This document shows, one piece after another, positions 36,401 through 41,533 of a stretch of DNA of 41,533 bases (position 1 is its first letter; the number at the start of each line of letters is the position of its first letter). This DNA is from Planctomycetota bacterium. GTDB lineage: Bacteria > Planctomycetota > Planctomycetia > Planctomycetales > Planctomycetaceae. The translations under genes and the position numbers were made by a program. The DNA is taken from positions 1 through 41,533 of the forward strand of contig JAJRVU010000362.1 in assembly GCA_024277145.1 (NCBI GenBank), given 5' to 3'. The notes under the pieces were generated by a model. It worked only from the letters and a program-made list of their open reading frames with translations, did no database searches and had not been told where the DNA came from.

Positions 36401-36508
36401 TCAGCAGCTGGGAGGCGGATTCTGGGCGACTACGCGATATCCATTTTCGCGAAGTTGGGCGATGTGTCGCCAAATACAGGATGTGGGTGCAAATGCTGAT
36501 GCTTTCAT
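36401..36508 (-). CDS. Short leaderless ORF (35 codons), unrecognised
   Basis: Between csrA and the hydrolase, the minus strand encodes a 35-residue peptide starting MKASAFAPTSCIWRHIAQL and ending with a proline-rich QNPPPSC. Its composition looks like real protein: one Trp, an Arg/Glu-containing helix-like middle (HIAQLRENGYRVVAQ), two cysteines. It has no ribosome site, but a promoter with TATAAT and TTGATC spaced 16 bp lies so close (6 nt from the -10 to the ATG) that transcription would begin at the ATG, as expected for a leaderless mRNA. I do not recognise the sequence. It could be a small regulator or membrane-independent peptide; I cannot assign a role. csrA lies about 165 bp downstream on the same strand. 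Confidence 0.5.
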   Translation of the reverse strand: MKASAFAPTSCIWRHIAQLRENGYRVVAQNPPPSC

Positions 36509-36514
36509 GCGGTG

Positions 36515-36542
36515 ATTATATCAATTGAAAATGTTTGATCAA
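36515..36542 (-). promoter_or_regulatory. Sigma70-type promoter of the small ORF
   Basis: On the minus strand, TTGATC (36537-36542) and TATAAT (36515-36520) are separated by 16 bp. The predicted start of transcription falls at or beside the A of the ATG at 36508. The -10 is a perfect consensus; the -35 matches 4 of 6 bases. Confidence 0.6.
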
Positions 36543-36648
36543 TCGCAGTTTTGAGAATCTTGGAAAATATCTGGAAATGAAATCAGCCTTTATATTTTCC
36601 TTGTTATTAAAGATTAGCTGAAATCTTTATAGCAAGGGATGATATTCT

Positions 36649-37617
36649 TTAGTGTTCCCCAGTCAATTTCAGGATAGCATTTCGAATTTCATCACCTGGT
36701 ACCGCATTATGAGTTCCACCGGGAATTTCTTTCCATTTTTTAGGGATGCCATTGGTTGATTGTAGTGGTGCGGCTTCAAAAAGTGATTTTCCAAATTGTA
36801 TCGGAACGATTTGATCTGCAGTTCCGTGAAGGATGGAAACAGGGCAGGTGATATTGGCGATTTCTTTTTTTGACTTCCATTGATCAAGTAAAAAGGGGCC
36901 AATTGGAAAATAATGATAATGATACCCTGAAACGTCTGCCAATGATGAAAAGGAAGAACTGACCAACAGGCCACCCGGTTCAATCTTATTTTTACAAAGC
37001 TCTGAAACTGTTTGAATCGCAACAGCACCTCCTAAAGATTCACCGAAAAAGAAAATCTTTCCTGGTGGGATTTGGTGTGTTTTAGTCAAGAATTTCCATT
37101 GTGCAAGGGCATCTTTCATCATCCATTTCTGAGAGGGACTTCCAGTGTTATCTGCATAGCCTCGGTAATCAACAATGAAAACCGCAAATCCAAGCCGAGT
37201 GAAATCTTTAATCCCTCCAATTCGCGTTTGTCTATTCCCTGCATTTCCCGGAAAATTAAAAATTACATTATTTTTCTGGGCTACCATGTTTAATGCAGTC
37301 GTCAAGCTCTTCGCTGTTACACCATCGGGAAGAATAAACCATCCATTCAATTGGATTCCATCGTCTGCCTTTATTTGAATGTCATGAACCTGTCCAACTG
37401 AGAATCCAGAATGGGAAATACTTATTGGATTGCCACTTGAGCCTGGATAAATTAATGATCGTTGAAGGAAAAATAGCAATCCAAAAATTGCCAGATAAGG
37501 AATCATCAGATAGAGAAGCATTCCACGGATAACTTTTCGGTAAAGTGATTTTGGCGCAGCAGGCTTATTTTTATCTTCAGTAACATTCTGTTTACCTGCG
37601 TTTTGTTGATCAGGCAT
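36649..37617 (-). CDS. Membrane-anchored alpha/beta hydrolase (ABHD13/Bem46-like)
   Basis: A 322-residue hydrolase with an N-terminal membrane anchor (about 30-52, MLLYLMIPYLAIFGLLFFLQ), so the catalytic domain probably faces the periplasm. The alpha/beta fold and triad are visible: nucleophile Ser194 in the GESLGG elbow, Asp268 in HGTADQIVP and His303 in GGTHN. The oxyanion region is FNFPGNAGNRQ (about 121-130), and DYRGYADNTGSPS is typical of the Bem46/ABHD13-like branch. Family members act on unknown esters or lipids; the substrate cannot be told from sequence. It lies upstream of the small ORF and csrA on the same strand, spaced by over 100 bp, so it may have its own transcript. Confidence 0.85.
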   Translation of the reverse strand: MPDQQNAGKQNVTEDKNKPAAPKSLYRKVIRGMLLYLMIPYLAIFGLLFFLQRSLIYPGSSGNPISISHSGFSVGQVHDIQIKADDGIQLNGWFILPDGVTAKSLTTALNMVAQKNNVIFNFPGNAGNRQTRIGGIKDFTRLGFAVFIVDYRGYADNTGSPSQKWMMKDALAQWKFLTKTHQIPPGKIFFFGESLGGAVAIQTVSELCKNKIEPGGLLVSSSFSSLADVSGYHYHYFPIGPFLLDQWKSKKEIANITCPVSILHGTADQIVPIQFGKSLFEAAPLQSTNGIPKKWKEIPGGTHNAVPGDEIRNAILKLTGEH

Positions 37618-37971
37618 TATTATTTTTCTTTGTGATAGAATAAGAGCCCTTTCAGACTACCCACTGGCTGATTTCCTGCCAAGTGTTGAAATGTTCTTGA
37701 TTACTGCGAATTCATGGGATCCTACTGTTTCATTTACTCTCAAAAGATCCAATTTTTAGTTCAAAAATCACGCTAACCAGCGTGCCATTTGAAAATTGAC
37801 ACAGGGTATTTAAAGCTCGAAGGAGCACTGGACAGAAGTCAAATCGGTTTCAATTTATCAGGAGATCATTGACAGTTGTTGGAATGATCTTACTATTAAT
37901 ATAGAATTGCTATTAATACAGATTGTAGAGAAAACTTGATGCTTGGAACTGTTGAATCAAAGGACTACGAA
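37618..37971. other. Spacer between divergent hydrolase and sialidase genes
   Basis: About 350 bp without a gene. A perfect 6-bp inverted repeat with a 4-nt loop (CACGCT-AACC-AGCGTG, 37769-37784) is seen. The first in-frame TTG/ATG codons near 37936-37941 precede the real start and are not used in this annotation. Confidence 0.4.
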
Positions 37972-39159
37972 ATGCGAACATATTTTATAACGACTCTTAT
38001 TCTTGGCGCGTTGCTGGCGACTGTTTTCGGGCCAATCAATTCCGTGCAGGCAGAATCTAGTGATGTCAAACTGAAAAAAATCAAAGATATTGTTGTCTAT
38101 CAAAATGATCGATCTTATTCAGCATTTCCTTCGGTCGTTACTCGTCCCTCTGGCGAACTGGTGTTAGCGTTCAGACAGTCGCCCGAACGATCATATGTGA
38201 AAGATGGGCGAGGGTCACATGCTGATCCGAATAGTAATCTTGTTCTTGTCAGGTCAAAAGATAATGCCAAAACATGGTCAACTCATCCTGAACTGATCTA
38301 TGCACATCCGTGGGGTGGATCACAGGATCCTTGCATGCTTCAACTTCGTGATGGTTCGATTATTTGTACAAGTTATGCGTGGTATCTACAACTAACAAAA
38401 AACTTTGTTGACCCGCCTGAAACGATACGGACTGGTGCTTTCCTTTTTATGGGAGGTTATCTGATGCGTTCTGATAATGGTGGTCAATCCTGGAATGGGC
38501 CAATTGTTCCTCCACCCGTACCGGGCATTAAAACGCGAACCGTGTTTGGAGAACTTTGTCCCTCTTATAACCGCGGGCAACTGTGTGAAGGGAAGGATGG
38601 GAAAATCTATTGGGCAGTTGCGGCGAAAGGGGTTACTCCACCGTTTCGCACTGAAGTTCATTTGATGGTCTCCGAAGACAAGGGGCTTAATTGGAATTAC
38701 CGTTGTCCGATTGCACAGGATTCTAAAGTAACATTCAATGAAGCATCCATTTATGAGACACCATCAGGGCAGTTAATCACATTCTTAAGAACTGCTGGTT
38801 TCAAGGACCATACTGTTATCGCGAGATCAACGGATGGTGGGAAAAGCTTCAAGAAATGGGAAGATACCGGTTTTCAAGGTCACCCACATTATGCACTGAA
38901 ACTTCCGAACGATCAAATCTTGTTAATTTATGGTTACCGTCACAAGCCTTATGGAATACGTGCGAGAATCCTGGATTCAGAAGGTCGGAAAATTGCAAAC
39001 TCCAAAGAAATTATCATCAGGGATGATGGCGGCAATTCCGATCTGGGTTATCCCTGGGCAACAATGATGGCTGATGGGCGAGTCCTTGTCGTTTATTATT
39101 TCAACAAAAAAAATATGTTAAGCCATATCGCAGGAACAATTATGGAGATTGAAAAATAA
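37972..39159 (+). CDS. Secreted sialidase-like BNR-repeat protein
   Basis: A 395-residue exported protein of the sialidase/neuraminidase six-bladed propeller type. The ATG at 37972 has AAAGGA upstream and opens a signal peptide (RTYFITTLILGALLATVFG...VQA); upstream TTG/ATG codons are less likely. Asp-box (BNR) repeats are visible as SDNGGQSWNG, SEDKGLNW and STDGGKSFKKW, and the fold opens with RSYSAFPSVVTRPSGELVLAFRQ. The usual catalytic tyrosine and arginine triad of true sialidases cannot be confirmed. Planctomycetes have many such proteins, probably acting on complex or sulfated polysaccharides. Its terminator is clear; the gene appears monocistronic. Confidence 0.85.
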   Translation: MRTYFITTLILGALLATVFGPINSVQAESSDVKLKKIKDIVVYQNDRSYSAFPSVVTRPSGELVLAFRQSPERSYVKDGRGSHADPNSNLVLVRSKDNAKTWSTHPELIYAHPWGGSQDPCMLQLRDGSIICTSYAWYLQLTKNFVDPPETIRTGAFLFMGGYLMRSDNGGQSWNGPIVPPPVPGIKTRTVFGELCPSYNRGQLCEGKDGKIYWAVAAKGVTPPFRTEVHLMVSEDKGLNWNYRCPIAQDSKVTFNEASIYETPSGQLITFLRTAGFKDHTVIARSTDGGKSFKKWEDTGFQGHPHYALKLPNDQILLIYGYRHKPYGIRARILDSEGRKIANSKEIIIRDDGGNSDLGYPWATMMADGRVLVVYYFNKKNMLSHIAGTIMEIEK

Positions 39160-39205
39160 TAAGTGACAGTAAATTATACTAATTTACATCAATATTCTTT
39201 TTTAG

Positions 39206-39241
39206 TACCAGCTTCAATAAAAAGAGGCTGGTATTTTTTTT
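39206..39241 (+). terminator. Rho-independent terminator of the sialidase-like gene
   Basis: TACCAGCTTC (39206-39215) pairs with GAGGCTGGTA (39224-39233) over ten positions including one G-T wobble, and is followed by eight T. It lies about 45 nt past the stop codon. Confidence 0.93.
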
Positions 39242-39304
39242 GTTCCGCCCCTTTTTATCTCAATTTTCCATTATTCCCTTGTTTTATACTGTTGATTTAT
39301 TAGC

Positions 39305-39335
39305 TTGACATTACATACTATGCCACATATAGTAT
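39305..39335 (+). promoter_or_regulatory. padR promoter overlapped by a perfect dyad operator
   Basis: TTGACA (39305-39310), 17 bp, TATAGT (39328-39333) forms a near-consensus promoter. A perfect inverted repeat, ATACTAT (39315-39321) and ATAGTAT (39329-39335) with a 7-bp spacer, covers the spacer and the -10 box. PadR proteins usually repress their own promoter by binding such dyads, so this is the likely autorepression site. Confidence 0.75.
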
Positions 39336-39381
39336 ACGGAAGATGGTCCAGAATTGATAGAATCTTTCGAAAGGAGCAGTC

Positions 39382-39744
39382 ATGCGAGCAGAACGGGAAA
39401 TGATGAGAGGGGCAGGTCCGGTCGCTGTTCTTAAACTTCTGGAAGATGGTGCGAAATATGGCTACGAACTTGTTGAGGCATTGTCGCAACGAACAGACGG
39501 CGTGCTCGACATGGGGCAATCAACGCTCTATCCGCTCCTTTATAATTTGGAAGCACAAGGGCTGATTAAACCTAAATGGAAAGAATCTGATAGCGGGCGG
39601 AAGCGGAAATATTATTCGCTGACTGCAAAAGGAAAAAAACGTCTCGCAAAAGATACTGCCCAATGGCGTGCTGTCGCTGTCGCCATGCAATCTCTTGGAA
39701 TTCTTCCCGAAGAAACTCCCGACTTGAGGGGAGGACTGGTATGA
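39382..39744 (+). CDS. PadR-family transcriptional regulator
   Basis: A 120-residue DNA-binding regulator. The winged helix fits the PadR domain: ILKLLEDG-like opening (VAVLKLLEDGAKYGYELVEAL), the recognition part MGQSTLYPLLYNLEAQGLI and the wing KWKESDSGRKRKYYSLTAKGKKRL. The short C-terminal helix supports dimerisation. The ATG follows an excellent AAAGGAG at 6 nt. Its stop overlaps the start of the next gene (ATGA), so the two are translationally coupled, as is common for PadR-HAAS pairs in which the membrane partner is under PadR control. Its ligand is unknown. Confidence 0.93.
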   Translation: MRAEREMMRGAGPVAVLKLLEDGAKYGYELVEALSQRTDGVLDMGQSTLYPLLYNLEAQGLIKPKWKESDSGRKRKYYSLTAKGKKRLAKDTAQWRAVAVAMQSLGILPEETPDLRGGLV

Positions 39745-41533
39745 ATCAATCGAATCCCTCAGGAAATATATTACGGAAAATTCTGCAGTCTCCTGTTTCG
39801 CACCTTCTTCGTGGACGGATCACTGGCAAGCAATCTTTACTTGAAAGAATTGATATCTCGCCAATATCAGATAATGTTGCCACTGCAATAGATGAAATCA
39901 TAACACGGATGCCACGGCTTCTTAAATCAAAAATAACCCGGCAGCTTGTGAAGGATTGCAAAGAACAACTGCAAAAAGGACAGGCTGAAAAACAGCTTCT
40001 TGAGAAACTGAGCGACCCGGAAAACATTGCAGCCTTGATTCGGAAATTCCGAACTGCGGACTGGGTTCTGGATTCAACAATTCCTTCTCGTTTATGGCCT
40101 ACCATTAATAATATTGTTGGACAAAAAAAGAGATTCGGACGACGACGAAAAAAAATTGCAAAAGGTCGGGAAAAATTTGATACAGTTTGCAGAAGTTTTC
40201 AAGGCCAATTGGAAGCAGGTCGATCTCCCGAAGAATTAGCAGAAAAACATGGTGATGCGATATCGATTGGTGAATTGATTAATGAAACCCGGTCGCCCGG
40301 AGTGCTTCTGGATCATGAACTTCCTGAAAAGATTGTTTCTGTGGTTTTGGATGTCGTCAAGCGAACGCATCTTTGGCCTAATGAAAAGTCAGACACAGCA
40401 CGGGAACTTTTCGCCCATTTTACCGATGGTTTGGAGAAAGGAAAGAGTACTGATCAATTGATTAAAGAATTTGGTTCACCCAGGACTTCTGCAAAACTGA
40501 TTCGTAGAGCCTGTTTGAGAAAACGTCCTTTAGCTTGGCGGGTATGGAGACGCACTTGGCAGTCATCAGTTGCCATGTTTGGTTTTTTAATGGTGTTGTG
40601 GGTGGTTTTGTTTGCTCGATTTGTTGTTGCAGAACCAACAATCACATTTGATTTGGTTCAGGAATATGATGATCTCAGCAGGGCCATTCCAGTTGAGGAA
40701 CGTGCCTGGCCACTTTATCGTGAAGGCATGAGCAAAATCTCTAAAGAAGATTATAAAGAATTGAGAGGAAGCAATGACCTTTTTTTCGGCATGTATGAAG
40801 GGCCGGAAAATCAGAATTGGCCTGAAGCGAAAAAGTTTCTGGCAAAAAACAAGGCATCCATTGAACTATTTCTGGCTGCTTCAACTCGTTCACAATTGGG
40901 GTTCATTAACCGTGACGCTGTTAATAGAGAATGGTTTGAATGTCTGGGGTGGGCAAAAGGTTATGAATTTAACTCGCCTTATCCTATTGGCTCCGATATT
41001 TCATTACCAGCAACACATTATCTGTCAATTGTTGTTTCAAGAATGTTCAACGGAGAGATCCATCTGGCAGCATCTAAGGGTGATGGGGAACGAAGTATTA
41101 AGCTTCTATTAGCCAGACTTTCAATGTCGAATCATTATCGACAGGCTTGCCAATCTCCTTTAACACAGATGTGGTTGAACAATATGGTTAGCTATACATC
41201 AAAAAATATTGTTGAATTGTTGAAAAATCAGCCAGAAATATTTACTGATAACCATCTTGAAACTCTCTTTCAAAAACTATTCGCAATGAATGTGATTAAC
41301 CCTGATCCCAAAGAACATGAAAGTGCAATTGAAGATTTCCTGCAAAAAACTTATACAGACGATGGTCACGGAAATGGACGTTTTACTTCTCAGGGTTGTC
41401 AGATTATTGAAAAAATAATTGACGATTATGAATTAGATTTAGACTTGGAGTGGTTGTTTCCTGCAGGTATTGAATATGAGGTCCTGACAGCTCCCGCAGT
41501 AGCTTTGATTGCTGACCGAAAAGAAATGAAAAA
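39741..41533 (+). CDS. PadR-coupled membrane protein with HAAS-like repeats (runs off right edge)
   Basis: The ATG at 39741 overlaps the padR stop and has GGGGAGGA upstream. The frame is open to the window's end (597 codons). The N-terminal 270 residues show two or three degenerate helical repeats resembling HAAS/DUF1700 domains (QLQKGQAEKQLLEKLSDPENIAALIRK, QLEAGRSPEELAEKHGDAISIGELI, GLEKGKSTDQLIKEFGSPRTSAKLIRRA), then a membrane helix at about 276-296 (SSVAMFGFLMVLWVVLFARF). The rest is a large domain with VEERAWPLYREGMSKISKEDYKEL and helical repeats, seen in planctomycete proteins of unknown role. HAAS domains typically accompany PadR and are thought to influence membrane-linked regulation. 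The C-terminus is outside the window. Confidence 0.82.
   Translation, partial: MNQSNPSGNILRKILQSPVSHLLRGRITGKQSLLERIDISPISDNVATAIDEIITRMPRLLKSKITRQLVKDCKEQLQKGQAEKQLLEKLSDPENIAALIRKFRTADWVLDSTIPSRLWPTINNIVGQKKRFGRRRKKIAKGREKFDTVCRSFQGQLEAGRSPEELAEKHGDAISIGELINETRSPGVLLDHELPEKIVSVVLDVVKRTHLWPNEKSDTARELFAHFTDGLEKGKSTDQLIKEFGSPRTSAKLIRRACLRKRPLAWRVWRRTWQSSVAMFGFLMVLWVVLFARFVVAEPTITFDLVQEYDDLSRAIPVEERAWPLYREGMSKISKEDYKELRGSNDLFFGMYEGPENQNWPEAKKFLAKNKASIELFLAASTRSQLGFINRDAVNREWFECLGWAKGYEFNSPYPIGSDISLPATHYLSIVVSRMFNGEIHLAASKGDGERSIKLLLARLSMSNHYRQACQSPLTQMWLNNMVSYTSKNIVELLKNQPEIFTDNHLETLFQKLFAMNVINPDPKEHESAIEDFLQKTYTDDGHGNGRFTSQGCQIIEKIIDDYELDLDLEWLFPAGIEYEVLTAPAVALIADRKEMK

Larger units (their letters stand above)
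36237..36648. other. Spacer between csrA and the hydrolase gene
   Basis: Besides the small ORF and its promoter, this 412-bp stretch holds a GCTAC/GTAGC hairpin (near 36363-36380) nested in a GGTTC/GAACC pairing, just beyond the ORF's stop; this could end or stabilise its transcript. The csrA promoter should lie nearby but is not clear. Confidence 0.4.

Noticed and set aside
36361-36480. Possible tRNA or structured RNA in the csrA-hydrolase spacer
   Set aside because: Several short stems exist but no cloverleaf with acceptor, anticodon and T-loop could be built; the segment reads better as the small ORF.
1-41533. CRISPR arrays, insertion sequences, prophage or defence genes
   Set aside because: No regularly spaced repeats, transposase, integrase, nuclease-helicase or toxin-antitoxin pair was recognised on either strand.

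Overview
The window looks like a chromosomal stretch of a low-GC (roughly 40%) member of the Planctomycetota. The strongest indicators are the planctomycete-specific pair of a PSCyt1/DUF1549/DUF1553 cytochrome-like protein and a Tat-exported DUF1501 protein, a ceramidase-like hydrolase, a LamG protein, a very large PQQ-type propeller protein, a DUF1573 protein, a sialidase-like BNR protein and GTG/TTG starts. No rRNA, tRNA, insertion sequence, CRISPR array or prophage was recognised. The style is of many secreted or periplasmic proteins, as in free-living polymer-degrading planctomycetes.

Layout. 1-4933 (minus strand) holds housekeeping genes: the N-terminal part of alaS, an HtrA-type protease with two PDZ domains, recA, a CYTH-domain protein and a DUF971 protein. 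5020-8365 (minus) holds an anchored metallophosphatase-like/tetraheme cytochrome fusion interrupted by one in-frame TAA, then a DUF1573 protein. 8608-12138 (minus) encodes an O-antigen-ligase-like polymerase with TPRs and a WecA/MraY-like glycan-priming transferase, probably one operon for a surface polysaccharide. 12505-17815 (minus) has an uncharacterised polytopic membrane protein, a secreted protein of unknown function and a LamG protein that carries a seven-repeat propeller inside the LamG fold.

18217-23568 is mixed: a TPR protein with a clear terminator, a lone STAS protein, a decayed small gene (1-nt frameshift plus a duplicated leader and 5' end), a ceramidase-like protein and three small membrane proteins. 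23946-29232 (plus) holds the PSCyt/DUF1549/DUF1553 and DUF1501 pair, preceded by a G10 tract at the ribosome-binding site, and a secreted unknown. A histidine-rich Spy-like periplasmic protein (minus) and a 1544-residue PQQ-propeller/TPR protein follow. 35760-36018 is a MITE-like repeat with inverted ends and several internal hairpins, lying just downstream of csrA (minus). Between csrA and an alpha/beta hydrolase is a 35-codon ORF whose ATG sits exactly where a good sigma70 promoter would start transcription. The right end (plus) has a sialidase-like protein with a terminator, then a PadR regulator translationally coupled to a membrane protein that runs off the window; a perfect 7-7-7 dyad overlaps the padR promoter.

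The points most worth a second look are the apparently leaderless small ORF beside csrA, the nested LamG/propeller architecture, the stop-interrupted cytochrome gene, the MITE-like element, the 102-bp tandem duplication of a leader and gene start, and the G10 tract before the PSCyt gene. I did not find a multi-gene system that I could call entirely new.
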